Source: RGDT01 sp964630925 (GTDB lineage: Bacteria; Planctomycetota; Planctomycetia; Gemmatales; Gemmataceae). From it: a DNA stretch of 64,000 nucleotides. The notes below the pieces were generated by a model. The model had not been told where the DNA came from and searched no databases. It was given only the letters and a program-made list of their open reading frames with translations. This document shows, in pieces, positions 44,041-52,473 of this stretch. The translations under genes and the position numbers were made by a program. Location: contig CAZVZK010000027.1 of the NCBI GenBank assembly GCA_964630925.1, forward strand, positions 1 to 64,000, written 5' to 3'. Each line of letters begins with the position of its first letter. The stretch's first letter is position 1.

Positions 44041-45882
44041 TTAGACCTCCAGCCCCACGGCCCGCATCAAGGCGACGGCGTTGCTGTGACGCACCACCCC
44101 CGGCCGCAGCGTGTAGTCGAACTCCAGCGTGCCCTCGTCGAAGCGGTCGGCGAAGTGGACGTTCTCCGCCCTGTCGCCCAGCTCGTCGGCGATCCCCGCC
44201 AACACGAGGTCGTGCGTCGTCACCAGGCCGACGGCCCCGGCGGCCACCAGGCCGTGGACGACGGCCCGCGCCCCGTGCTGGCGGTCGTGCGAGTTGGTGC
44301 CGGCGAAGATCTCGTCCAGCAGGAACAGGAGCGGCACGGGGCCGCGCGACAGCGAGACGACCTGCTTGACGCGCAGCACCTCGGCGTAGAAGCGCGACCG
44401 GCCGGCCTGCAACGAGTCCTGGATGCGCAGGGTGGCCCCGATGGCGAGTGGGGAGAGGCGGAGGCGTGTCGCCCGCACGGGGGCTCCGGCGAGGGCGAGG
44501 ACGACGTTGACGCCGATGGTGCGCAGGAACGTGCTCTTGCCCGACATGTTCGACCCCGAGACGACGAGGACACGCAGGGGGTCGCCGAGCCTCACGTCAT
44601 TCGGGACGCAGGCGCCGCGCGGCAGCAGCGGGTGTGCCAGGCCCTCGGCGGCGAGGAGGGGGCCCTCGGCGACGACCTCGGGGAAGGGGTCGGAGGGCGA
44701 CTCGTAGGCGTAGGTGGCGAGGGCGCACAAGGCCTCGAACTGTCCGACGGCGTCGAGCCAGCGGCGGATGTCGCGGCCGCTGCGCGAGCGCCACTGCTCG
44801 ATGTCGTGGGCGATCTGGGTGCCCCACATCATGAGGAAGGCGAAGGGGGCGAAGAACTGGTTGCGCCGCGAGTTCAGCAGGTCGATGAGGTTGGCGAGGG
44901 CGGCGATGCGCTGCGACGGCGGCGAGCCGTCGGTGCCGTCCATGAGGCGGGCGAGCAGGCCGGCGAGGCGCGGCGACTTGAAGGGGGCCTCTTCGAGGCG
45001 GGCGAGGATGTGGGCGAGCATGCCGAGGTCGCGGCCGCTGCGTTCGACGCTGCCCAGGACCTTGTTGACGCGGCGAAGGAAGAACAGGAGGAAGACGCCC
45101 TGGATGGCGAGCATGGACGCCAGCGGCATCGGGCCGTAGGCGAGGAAGAACCGGCCGAAGTGGGTCGCCGGGTCGAGGACGCCGCCGAGGCCCATGAGGA
45201 AGCCGGCGGCGCAGGCCACCGTGACCAGGCCCAGGGCCAGGGCCAGCCAGCGCGGCCAGCGGTGGGTGAGGAGGGGCGGCTCCTCGCCCCAGGCGGCGAC
45301 GCCGTCGAAGTCCACGCCCTGCGGCACGTCGGAGCCGAGCAGGGCGAGGTCCTCGCGGAGGTCGAGCATGGGGCGCAGCTCGGCGACGGCGGCCTGGCGG
45401 GCGAGGACCTCGTCGGCGTCGGCGCCGGCCTTGAGCCAGGCGGCGAGGGTGTCCTCGCCGGTGCGTGTGCGTGCGGTGCAGAGCAATTCGAAGAGGGAGC
45501 CGGGGCCGAAGAGGTCGAGGTCGGCGGCGTAGGGGTGGGCCTCGTCGGCGAAGCGGGCGCCCTGCTGGCCCTGGCCCTTCCAGTCGTCGCGGAGGCGGCG
45601 GAGGCCGGCCTCGTAGTAGGCGATCGCGCGGCGGGCGCGGTGGGCGGCGCGGAAGGCCGCGTCGTGCAAGAAGATGAGGACGACGAAGCCGGCGACGAAG
45701 AGCCACAGCCACCAGGGCAGCGGGAGGTTGACGCGCATCCACAGGCAGGAGAGGAGGACGACGGGGAGGATGACGGCGACGCGGGCGAGGGAGAGCAACT
45801 GCTCGCGCCCGCCGAGCGCCGCGGCGAGCCGTTTCCGCTCGTCGCGGCGCTGCTCATACTCACGGGCGGGGTCGGTATTCAT
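44041..45882 (-). CDS. Membrane-anchored MutS-family ATPase
   Basis: A 613-residue protein. Two hydrophobic helices near 30-70 and two more near 210-275 make it membrane-associated. The C-terminal half is a MutS domain V ATPase: Walker A SGSNMSGKST (about 442-451), the Walker B region LLFLLDEIFAGTNSHDR (about 513-530) and the signature VTTHDLVLAGIAD. The mismatch-recognition domain I is missing, so it is not the repair protein MutS. Such MutS-like ATPases occur widely in Bacteroidetes and planctomycetes, and their role is unknown. It converges with the TolC gene. Confidence 0.8.
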   Translation of the reverse strand: MNTDPAREYEQRRDERKRLAAALGGREQLLSLARVAVILPVVLLSCLWMRVNLPLPWWLWLFVAGFVVLIFLHDAAFRAAHRARRAIAYYEAGLRRLRDDWKGQGQQGARFADEAHPYAADLDLFGPGSLFELLCTARTRTGEDTLAAWLKAGADADEVLARQAAVAELRPMLDLREDLALLGSDVPQGVDFDGVAAWGEEPPLLTHRWPRWLALALGLVTVACAAGFLMGLGGVLDPATHFGRFFLAYGPMPLASMLAIQGVFLLFFLRRVNKVLGSVERSGRDLGMLAHILARLEEAPFKSPRLAGLLARLMDGTDGSPPSQRIAALANLIDLLNSRRNQFFAPFAFLMMWGTQIAHDIEQWRSRSGRDIRRWLDAVGQFEALCALATYAYESPSDPFPEVVAEGPLLAAEGLAHPLLPRGACVPNDVRLGDPLRVLVVSGSNMSGKSTFLRTIGVNVVLALAGAPVRATRLRLSPLAIGATLRIQDSLQAGRSRFYAEVLRVKQVVSLSRGPVPLLFLLDEIFAGTNSHDRQHGARAVVHGLVAAGAVGLVTTHDLVLAGIADELGDRAENVHFADRFDEGTLEFDYTLRPGVVRHSNAVALMRAVGLEV

Positions 45883-45899
45883 CAGCGTAATCTAGCGGA

Positions 45900-46682
45900 T
45901 CAACGGCCGTCGGAAAGGACGCGGCGCCAGGCGTGGCCGATGGCCCTCTTGAGCGCCGGCGACGCCTTCTCGTACTGCTCGGCGAGGTAGGGCGAGGCGC
46001 CGCGGCCCATGTACCGGATGGACTGCTCGGCCATGCCGCGGACGATGGGGTCGGGGTCGAGGAGTTTCGTCGCCTGGCAGATGGGGCGCGGGCCGGCCAT
46101 CAGGTCGGCCTTGTCCTCAAGCTTCGTGACCTTGCCGCCCTTGTCGAGGGTCAGGGTGACGAGGTAAGTGCCCTTGCCGCCGGACGAGGCGACGGCCTTC
46201 GCGGTGGACGAGGTGGCGTCCGCCTTGACGGAGCCGTCCTCCAGGGTGAAGCGGAAGAAGCCGTCGTTGTGCAGCTCCTGGCCGATGCGGACGGCGGCGC
46301 GTGCGGCGTCCTTGCGGGCGGCCTCGCTGGAGGCGGCGGGCATGTTGGCGGAGAGGAACTTCTCCAGCTCCTTCGCGGACGTGATGACGGTGACCTTGGC
46401 CCTGGCGTCCACGGCGAAGACGTTGGAGACCTTGAGGCCCTCGGGCGGGATGCGTCCGATGGGGAACTGGCGGAACAGCACGGTGAAGAGGGCGTGTCCG
46501 GGGAGGGCGCGGGTGGTGGCCTCGTCGCCGAGGGCGGCGAGGTGGCCGAAGCCGCCCTTGAGCTTCTCGAGGTGGGCCTTGGCGGCCTTCTCGGCGGCGG
46601 CCTTCTCGGCGGCGGTGAGCTTCTTCGGGGCGGGCTCGGCATCGGGGAACGAGAGGGCGAGGAGCGCGACGAGGCACAACAT
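45900..46682 (-). CDS. Secreted hypothetical protein with Ala/Lys-rich coiled segment
   Basis: A 260-residue exported protein with a short signal peptide (MLCLVALLALSFPDAEPA). A charged helix (LTAAEKAAAEKAAKAHLEKLKGG) comes next, then a mixed alpha/beta region with KELEKFLSANMP and LEDGSVKADATSS..GTYLVTLTLDKGGKV. The C-terminus (VRGMAEQSIRYMGRGASPYLAEQ) looks like a single HEAT-type repeat. No family is recognised. GGAG precedes the ATG at 46682. It lies 17 bases downstream of the MutS-like gene start and may be a separate unit. Confidence 0.6.
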   Translation of the reverse strand: MLCLVALLALSFPDAEPAPKKLTAAEKAAAEKAAKAHLEKLKGGFGHLAALGDEATTRALPGHALFTVLFRQFPIGRIPPEGLKVSNVFAVDARAKVTVITSAKELEKFLSANMPAASSEAARKDAARAAVRIGQELHNDGFFRFTLEDGSVKADATSSTAKAVASSGGKGTYLVTLTLDKGGKVTKLEDKADLMAGPRPICQATKLLDPDPIVRGMAEQSIRYMGRGASPYLAEQYEKASPALKRAIGHAWRRVLSDGR

Positions 46683-46868
46683 GGGGAATGCTCCGGTGAG
46701 AGAAGGGCTCCTATCTTCGTATGCGCGCCGCGCTCGGTTCGTCCAAAGGGAGGCCGGCGCGGGTTGCGGGATGGGTGTAGGCCGTGCGGCGTGAAGGGGG
46801 CGATCTCGAGACATGGTGGCCTGGCTCGGTCTGGCCGCGGACGCCGAGCCCCTCAGGCCTTCGGGGGG

Positions 46869-46965
46869 GACCGAGCCGACGCGCTGGAGGAGGCCGGCAG
46901 CGCCGACGCGGAGATCCTGACGCACCTGCGTTCACCGGGGCCGCACGTTCGGGGGTGCTTGGCCA
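46869..46965 (+). pseudogene. C-terminal remnant of a TEAEWL-family gene
   Basis: The frame encodes ADALEEAGSADAEILTHLRS PGPHVRGC (split here), nearly identical to the C-terminus of the intact gene at 47551 (DALEEAGCSDAGILTHLR). The conserved ALDLVLG ending is lost and no start or N-terminal part remains. It ends just before the convergent RPF-family gene at 46973, as the intact copy at 55060 does before 55801. Confidence 0.7.
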
Positions 46966-46972
46966 GGAGTGA

Positions 46973-47203
46973 TCAAGTGCCCGGCGGGCGGTCGGGGGGC
47001 AGGATGTGGCTGACAGACGCGGGCGCGAACAGGCGGTAATCGCCGTCACGGGCGATGAAGAGATACACGTCGCCGCGTCGGTCGATCAGTTCGGGATGGG
47101 TCACCAGGATTCTCCCGCCGCTGACGAATTCGATGGCGTATGGGCGGAAGGGCCGCTGCCGCGAGACGATGCGCAGCACCCGATCCAGCTCGGCGTGAGT
47201 CAT
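46973..47203 (-). CDS. RPF-family small protein (paralogue 1)
   Basis: A 76-residue protein: MTHAELDRVLRIVSRQ, then RPFRPYAIEFVSGGRILVTH, PELIDRRGDVYLFI and a short C-terminal beta stretch. The pattern RPF(R/A)PF.I....G..Y.I..P.L recurs in the genes at 47200 and 55801. This is a compact beta-rich family common as multi-copy small genes in Gemmata-like genomes, with no known function. Its start overlaps the stop of its paralogue (ATGA), so the pair is translationally coupled. A TEAEWL-family remnant lies directly against its 3' end. Confidence 0.65.
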   Translation of the reverse strand: MTHAELDRVLRIVSRQRPFRPYAIEFVSGGRILVTHPELIDRRGDVYLFIARDGDYRLFAPASVSHILPPDRPPGT

Positions 47204-47427
47204 TGGGCTGTCTCCCCCACCGCCGCCCGGATCTCGCGGACCTCCCGCCTATCGAAGAAGACCATCTCGTCGTCCGCCGTCAGGATGCCGCCGCCGTCCT
47301 CGTGGAAGCAGATGCCCGGCTCATCCAGGCGGTAGACCCGCCCGTCGGTCATCTCGATGGTGAATGGGGCGAAGGGCCTGCGGTGCTTGTACGCGGACAA
47401 CTGTGATTGGAATGTGGCCGAATCCAC
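47200..47427 (-). CDS. RPF-family small protein (paralogue 2)
   Basis: A 75-residue protein starting at GTG 47427, six bases after GGAGG. It reads VDSATFQSQLSAYKH, then RRPFAPFTIEMTDGRVYRLD, EPGICFHEDGGGILTADDEM and VFFDRREVREI. It aligns with the 46973 product over its full length, which supports the GTG start. The gene overlaps its downstream paralogue by 4 bases and diverges from the TEAEWL gene at 47551. Function unknown. Confidence 0.65.
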   Translation of the reverse strand: MDSATFQSQLSAYKHRRPFAPFTIEMTDGRVYRLDEPGICFHEDGGGILTADDEMVFFDRREVREIRAAVGETAQ

Positions 47428-47550
47428 GGGACACCTCCAAACGAGCGCGATGGGCGACCCCTTCCGTACTGTACCCTTCGCGGAATGATGGATCAACCCG
47501 CAACGAGCCGGCCGTGCGAGACGAGGGGGATGGGGCGAAAGGGCGGGCCC

Positions 47551-48261
47551 ATGACCGAGGCGGAGTGGCTGGCGTGTGAGGATGTGCCGCGGATGCTCGC
47601 CTCCCTTCGGGGGAAGGTCAGCGGCCGCAAGTTGCGGCTTTTCGCCTGCGCGTGCTGTCGTCGGCTCTGGGACTGGTGGGAGGGCCGGGTCGGGGAACGG
47701 TTGGCGACTGAAACGTCGGAACGGTTCGCAGACGGACTGGCCACGGGGAGAGAGTTACGGGCTGCCGGGGGGCAAAGTGAGCCCATCCCGATGGGAGGGC
47801 TGGGGGAACGCGGGGCCGGCCACAACGCGACACGCGACGATGCGTGGGATGCGGCGGACGTGGCCTCAAGAGTGGCGGCCGAAACGGCCGGGAACGTGGC
47901 GTACGGCAGGATACAAAGCCGTGGCGGGCTGACAAGACTTGAGCTGGAGGCGGAGGCGGACGCGGCAGAAGCCGCGGAGCGGCAACACCAGATCACTTTG
48001 CTCAGGTGCATCTTTCCTGGCCCCGAGGCCACCGCACTCCGGGGCAGCGCTCCGACGCCGATGGTGGCTTCGCTCGCCGTGGCCGCGTACGACGAACGAA
48101 TCCTGCCGAGCGGCCACCTCGACGCGGCCCGCCTCGGCGTCCTTTCGGATGCGTTGGAGGAGGCGGGCTGCTCCGACGCGGGGATCCTGACGCATCTGCG
48201 TTCACCCGGCCCGCATGTTCGCGGATGCTGGGCGTTGGACCTCGTCCTCGGCAGGGGGTGA
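47551..48261 (+). CDS. TEAEWL-family protein (Gemmataceae multicopy family)
   Basis: A 236-residue cytoplasmic protein. The N-terminus, MTEAEWLACEDVPRMLASLR, is followed by RKLRLFACACCRRLWDWW with a Cys-x-Cys-Cys cluster, an Ala-rich helical middle, QHQITLLRCIFPG, and the signature C-terminus LSDALEEAGCSDAGILTHLR..GPHVRGCWALDLVLG. I recall this architecture from many copies in Gemmata genomes; no function is assigned. It shares only the two ends with the copy at 55060, so the middle diverges fast. It overlaps the opposing YkgJ gene by 60 bases. Confidence 0.75.
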   Translation: MTEAEWLACEDVPRMLASLRGKVSGRKLRLFACACCRRLWDWWEGRVGERLATETSERFADGLATGRELRAAGGQSEPIPMGGLGERGAGHNATRDDAWDAADVASRVAAETAGNVAYGRIQSRGGLTRLELEAEADAAEAAERQHQITLLRCIFPGPEATALRGSAPTPMVASLAVAAYDERILPSGHLDAARLGVLSDALEEAGCSDAGILTHLRSPGPHVRGCWALDLVLGRG

Positions 48262-48579
48262 ATCCTCGGAGGGGGCGAGCGGGGCGATGCCGTGGGCCTC
48301 GCGGGCCTGGCGGCACTGCTCGCTGCCGGCGGCGAAGGCGCGGCAGACCTCGGGCCGGCTGTCGTAGATGGTGCAGCGGTCCCCGCCGTCGAGGAAGGCG
48401 CAGGCGTCGAGGAAGGGCAGCGGGAAGAGGCGGTAGTTCTTGCCCTCGGAGGCCAGGGACGGCGGCAGGGGGCGGCCCTCGGCGGCGACGCGCGGCTCGC
48501 GCCGGGCGTCGGCCTCGGAGGCGAAGATGGCGAAGGTGCGGCAGCAGGCGCCGCAGCCGTCGCACTCGTGGGTGGGCAT
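48202..48579 (-). CDS. YkgJ-family Cys-cluster protein
   Basis: A 125-residue protein of the YkgJ/UPF0153 zinc- or iron-sulfur-binding family. Cysteines lie in HECDGCGACCRTF near the N-terminus, CAFLDGGDRCTIYDSRPEVCRAF in the middle, and EQC towards the end. The ATG overlaps the stop of the WD40 gene (ATGA). The C-terminal 20 residues overlap the convergent TEAEWL gene. Metal binding is family knowledge; the biological role is unknown. Confidence 0.85.
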   Translation of the reverse strand: MPTHECDGCGACCRTFAIFASEADARREPRVAAEGRPLPPSLASEGKNYRLFPLPFLDACAFLDGGDRCTIYDSRPEVCRAFAAGSEQCRQAREAHGIAPLAPSEDSPPAEDEVQRPASANMRAG

Positions 48580-49745
48580 CACGGCTCCCCCGTCCTCCCG
48601 CAGCGGCCCACCCGCCACAGACGCAAGGCGGAGACGCTGTCGCCGGTGAGGAGGCGCGTGCCGTCGGGTGAGAAGCACGCCGCCACGGGGCCGGCGACGT
48701 GGCCTTCCAGCGTCTCCAGCACCCGGCCCGTGCCGAGGCACCAGACCTTGACGCCCAGTGAGTGCGCCCCCATCGTCGCCGCACGCCGGCCCTCGGGCGA
48801 GGCGGCGGCGGCGTACAGCGTCTTCCCGTGGCGCAGGCGCAGCAGCTCCTTGCCGTCGGACGCCCGCAGGACCAAGGCGTCGCCCGTGGACATGCCGACG
48901 AGCAGGCGCCCGCCGGGCAGCGTGGCGATGCTGGATGCATGGCCGCCCGTGGGCAGGGTGCGGAGACGCTTGCCGGACGCCGTGTCGTGGACGCGCAGGC
49001 CGCCTGCGGAGCTGAGGTACACCTCCTCACCGCCGGGGGAGAACGCCAGGCGAGATGCCACGTCGGCGCCGGGGCCCTGGAGGGTGCGGCGCTGCTTGCC
49101 GGTGCGGGCGTCCCAGATGATCACGGCGCCGTCCACGCCGGCGACGGCGGCGGCGGAGCCGTCGGGCGAGAGGGCCAGCGCGAGGACCCCTTCCGGGTGC
49201 CCGCGGAACTCCCTCGTGGGCTCCAGGCCTGGCAGCGCGACGAGGCGAAAGTTCGGCCTGTCGCTGCGGCCCAGCAGGGCGCGTCTGCCGTCGCGCGACA
49301 CGGAGATGACGGCGTGGGCATCGCGCTCCCTACCCGGCCCCGGGGCTGCGCCGGACTGCTTGCCGTCGGCGAGGTCGAACACGAGCGGCGCCCAGGCGGC
49401 GACGACGGCCTTGCCGTCGTGGGAGAAGCCGGCGGGGCGGAAGGAGTGCATCCAGCGGAACTGGATGGATTTGAGGGCGGCGCCGGGGCCCATCGCGCGG
49501 ACGAGGCCCCAGTGTCTGGCGTGGATCTCGGACGTGACGACGTTCAGCGCCAGGCGGGCGTCCACGTCGATGCCGGGGCGGCGGGCCTCGCGGCGGAGGA
49601 AGGGGACTGCCTCCTCGCCGAGCCGACGGAGCGCCGTGACGGCGCCGTGGCGACGCTCGTCGTCCGCGAGATTGTGGACGAGGGCGAGCCATTCCCTCGG
49701 CGTCGCGGCGGGCGGTGCGGCGGCGAAGAGGAGCACGGCGAGCAT
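48579..49745 (-). CDS. Secreted WD40-repeat protein
   Basis: A 388-residue protein with a short signal peptide (MLAVLLFAAAPPAA). Residues 20-85 form a small helical domain (DERRHGAVTALRRLGEEAVPFLRREARR) of the type often placed before WD40 propellers in planctomycetes. About six WD40-like blades follow (GVLALALSPDGSAAAVAGVDGAVIIWDARTG is one, cited in part by its AVIIWD core). It is translationally coupled to the YkgJ gene and follows the thiolase gene by one base, so the three form an operon. Confidence 0.8.
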   Translation of the reverse strand: MLAVLLFAAAPPAATPREWLALVHNLADDERRHGAVTALRRLGEEAVPFLRREARRPGIDVDARLALNVVTSEIHARHWGLVRAMGPGAALKSIQFRWMHSFRPAGFSHDGKAVVAAWAPLVFDLADGKQSGAAPGPGRERDAHAVISVSRDGRRALLGRSDRPNFRLVALPGLEPTREFRGHPEGVLALALSPDGSAAAVAGVDGAVIIWDARTGKQRRTLQGPGADVASRLAFSPGGEEVYLSSAGGLRVHDTASGKRLRTLPTGGHASSIATLPGGRLLVGMSTGDALVLRASDGKELLRLRHGKTLYAAAASPEGRRAATMGAHSLGVKVWCLGTGRVLETLEGHVAGPVAACFSPDGTRLLTGDSVSALRLWRVGRCGRTGEP

Positions 49746-49746
49746 G

Positions 49747-50904
49747 TCAGATGGCCTCGAACACCGTGGCGATGCCCTGGCCGGCGCCGATGCACATCGT
49801 CGCCAGGCCGAATTGCACCTGACGCGCCTTCATGGCGTGCAGCAGGGTCGTGGCGATGCGGGCGCCGGACGCGCCGAGCGGGTGGCCGATGGCGATGGCG
49901 CCGCCGTTGACATTCACCTTCTCGGGGTCGGCCTTGAGGGCCTTGATGACGCTCAACGCCTGGGCGGCGAACGCCTCGTTCAGCTCGATGAGGCCTATGT
50001 CGGCGAGGGAGAGCTTGGCGCGCTGGAGGGCCTTGAGGGTCGCCGGCACCGGGCCGATGCCCATGACCGAGGGGTCCACGCCGGCGACGGCCATCGCGCG
50101 GATGCGGGCCATCGGCTTGAGGCCGAGGGCCTTGGCGCGGTCCTCGGACATGACGAGGAGGGCGGCGGCGCCGACGTTCAGCGGGCTGGAGTTGCCGGCG
50201 GTGACCGTGCCGCCGTCGGGCATGAAGGCGGGGCGGAGGGCGCCGAGGGCCTCGGGGGTGGTGTCGCGGCGGATGCACTGGTCGGCGGTGAGGAGGCGTT
50301 TGCGGCCCTCGTCGTCGCGGCCCCAGGTAGGGATGACCTCGGCCTTGAAGGCGCCGCTGTCGGTGGCGGCGGCGGCCTTCAGGTGGCTCCGGTAGGCGAA
50401 CTCGTCCTGGTCCTTGCGTGGGATGCGGTAGCGGAGGGCGAGGTTCTCGGCGGTCAGGCCCATCTGCATGGTCGCGGGGCTGTGGCGGAAGTAGAGGCGC
50501 GGGCTGGGGTTGAAGCCGGCCTCCATCGGGATGTGGTGCATGTGCTCGACGCCGCCGGCGATCTGGATGTCCTCGCATTCGGCGGCGATGCTCTGGGCGG
50601 CCTGGTTGAGGGCCTGGAGGGAGGAGCCGCACAGGCGGTTGACGGTGCAGGCGCCGGCCTCGATGGGCAGGCCGGCGATGAGGGAGGCCATGCGGCCGAC
50701 GTTGTAGCCCTGCTCGTCCTGCTGCTTGACGCAGCCCCAGTGGATGTCCTCGATGAGGGCGGGGTCGATGCCAGTACGAGCAAGGAGGGCCTTGATGAGG
50801 TCGGCGGACAGGTCGTCGGCGCGGGCCTCGCGGAACATGCCCTTCTCGGGGTGGGCGCGGCCGACGGGGGTGCGGGCGGCATCGATGACGACGGCGTGAC
50901 GCAT
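49747..50904 (-). CDS. Acetyl-CoA acyltransferase (thiolase)
   Basis: A 385-residue thiolase. The nucleophile Cys92 is in VNRLCGSS, the HNEAF-type motif appears as ELNEAFAAQ, the His is in GGAIAIGHPLGASG, and the second catalytic Cys is in MCIGAGQG near the C-terminus. It catalyses thiolytic cleavage of 3-ketoacyl-CoA (FadA-like) or the reverse condensation. The usual FadB partner is not adjacent; WD40 and YkgJ genes follow instead. The length is typical. Confidence 0.93.
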   Translation of the reverse strand: MRHAVVIDAARTPVGRAHPEKGMFREARADDLSADLIKALLARTGIDPALIEDIHWGCVKQQDEQGYNVGRMASLIAGLPIEAGACTVNRLCGSSLQALNQAAQSIAAECEDIQIAGGVEHMHHIPMEAGFNPSPRLYFRHSPATMQMGLTAENLALRYRIPRKDQDEFAYRSHLKAAAATDSGAFKAEVIPTWGRDDEGRKRLLTADQCIRRDTTPEALGALRPAFMPDGGTVTAGNSSPLNVGAAALLVMSEDRAKALGLKPMARIRAMAVAGVDPSVMGIGPVPATLKALQRAKLSLADIGLIELNEAFAAQALSVIKALKADPEKVNVNGGAIAIGHPLGASGARIATTLLHAMKARQVQFGLATMCIGAGQGIATVFEAI

Positions 50905-50949
50905 GGCGGGGGTGCCTCGGGAGAGGGGGCACCTCCATTGTACGGACGC

Positions 50950-50977
50950 GGGGCGGCCGGGTATCTCCGGCCGCCCC
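50950..50977 (-). terminator. Hairpin between the DUF2382 gene and the thiolase operon
   Basis: An 11-bp perfect stem GGGGCGGCCGG/CCGGCCGCCCC with a 6-base loop, directly downstream of the DUF2382 stop. There is no T-run, so termination is only probable. Confidence 0.45.
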
Positions 50978-50989
50978 TCTCCGAATCCG

Positions 50990-51817
50990 TCAGCGCGACG
51001 GGGCGCGCTCCTGGCGGACGGCGGCGCCGCCCCTGTTGTCGGTGGCGAGGCGCTCCTTGCGGACGCTCTCGTCCACCTTCTCGACGGAGCGGACCTTGCG
51101 GCGTCCGATGGTGACCTCCTCGACGGGGACGGTCTCCTTCTTGACCGTGACGCGCTGCTCCTTGACGGGGATGCGGATCTCGGCGGAGGCGGCGTCGGCG
51201 GGGAGGCCGCCGGGCTTCGCCTGGCCGCGGGCCGGCCGGCGGGTGATGACGACCTCCTCGCGCTCGACGGGGACGTCGATGCGCTGCCTCTCGGTGACAA
51301 CCTCCTTGCGCACCGAGACGTCGCCCTTGCTCACGTCCTGTTTCTCGACCGTGAGGCGCTCCTCGTGGAGGCGGAGGGTGCGCTCGTAGGCGTCGCGGGC
51401 GGCGTCCCTGGCCTTGCTCCAGGTGAGGGTGGACTCACCGCGGGATCGCGGCCAGGAGCGGGCGAGGCGTTTCTCGACGTCGGTGAAGGGCTGGTCGGGG
51501 TGCTTGTTGGCGGCCTCGACGCCGAACCGGTAGGCGGGGCGGTACTCGTCGTAGGTCTTGCCCTCGGTGTAGTAGGGCCGCTTGGTGTACTCGCCCTCCC
51601 AGTACGCCTCCTCCTGGGCGGGGTCGACGGCGTCGGCGATGGCGGTGCCGGCGAAGGCGCCGGTGACGCCGCCGATGACGGCGCCGACGGCCATGCCGAT
51701 CGGCCCGCCGGGGGAGCCGATGGCGGCGCCGGCGGCGGCGCCGCCGACGGCGCCCGTGCCGCCGCCGATCACCTTGCTGGAGGTGTTGTCCTTCTTGGTC
51801 CTGGTCTTGACGGCCAT
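50990..51817 (-). CDS. DUF2382 (YsnF/AvaK-like) protein with glycine-zipper segment
   Basis: A 275-residue protein. Residues 15-65 are a glycine-zipper hydrophobic segment (GGGTGAVGGAAAGAAIGSPGG..) that probably inserts in a membrane. A linker with EGEYTKRPYYTEGKTYDEYRPAYRFG follows. Residues 150-275 form the DUF2382 domain, with repeated RLTVEKQDV, VPVEREEVVITRRP, IRIPVKEQRVTVKKETVPVEEV blocks. DUF2382 proteins such as YsnF are linked to general stress. The strongly alternating charge is typical. Confidence 0.75.
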   Translation of the reverse strand: MAVKTRTKKDNTSSKVIGGGTGAVGGAAAGAAIGSPGGPIGMAVGAVIGGVTGAFAGTAIADAVDPAQEEAYWEGEYTKRPYYTEGKTYDEYRPAYRFGVEAANKHPDQPFTDVEKRLARSWPRSRGESTLTWSKARDAARDAYERTLRLHEERLTVEKQDVSKGDVSVRKEVVTERQRIDVPVEREEVVITRRPARGQAKPGGLPADAASAEIRIPVKEQRVTVKKETVPVEEVTIGRRKVRSVEKVDESVRKERLATDNRGGAAVRQERAPSR

Positions 51818-51901
51818 GGGTGTGCTCTCGGTCTGGTGTGTTAGGAAGTGCGCCGCCGGGGGCCGGCGGCCGTCAACACACCGAACGCAAAGGCCATGCC
51901 G

Positions 51902-52396
51902 TCAACGGGCGGCGGCGAAATACTCGGCGAGGGCGCGGGTGTGGAGGGGGAAGGCGAGCTCGACGGGGCCGGGGATGACGAGCATCTCGCTGGCCTCGCT
52001 GTTGGGGGCGAAGTCGGGGACCTCGCTGGGGTAGAAGCGGCGGCACAGGCCGAAGAGGAGGAGGAGGCCCTCGCGTGCGGCGGAGTAGGCGCGGAAGAGG
52101 CGGACCTCGCCGGCGTCGGCGACGAGGCCGGTCTCCTCGCGCAGCTCGCGGACGAGGCCCTCCTGCCAGGTCTCGCCGACCTCGAGGAAGCCGCCGGGCA
52201 GGGCCACCTTGCCCATCGCCGGCTCGATGGTGCGGCGGATGCACAGCACGCCCGAGCCGACGGGGACGATGGCGACGGCCACCGGCAGCGGGTTGATGTA
52301 GCTGACGTTCGCGCAGGACGTGCAGGCGCGCGGCCAGGGGGCGCCCTCCGGGTAGCCCGTGCCGCAGTACGAACAGAACGAGTGTTTCTTCGCCAT
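51902..52396 (-). CDS. Nudix hydrolase with N-terminal zinc ribbon
   Basis: A 164-residue enzyme. The zinc ribbon is CSYC (8-11) and CTSC (25-28). The Nudix box spans residues of about 68-91 (GGFLEVGETWQEGLVRELRE then ETGL) with all catalytic glutamates. This layout resembles NudC/NADH-pyrophosphatase-like or orphan Nudix enzymes that cleave nucleoside diphosphate-X compounds. GGGAGGGAG lies ahead of the ATG. It is divergent from the kelch gene. Confidence 0.9.
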   Translation of the reverse strand: MAKKHSFCSYCGTGYPEGAPWPRACTSCANVSYINPLPVAVAIVPVGSGVLCIRRTIEPAMGKVALPGGFLEVGETWQEGLVRELREETGLVADAGEVRLFRAYSAAREGLLLLFGLCRRFYPSEVPDFAPNSEASEMLVIPGPVELAFPLHTRALAEYFAAAR

Positions 52397-52473
52397 CGCT
52401 CCCTCCCTGGGACAGGATAGCAGGCGCGGACGTGGGGCGATAGAACATCGTCACACACCCCGGAGCCTCTCCC

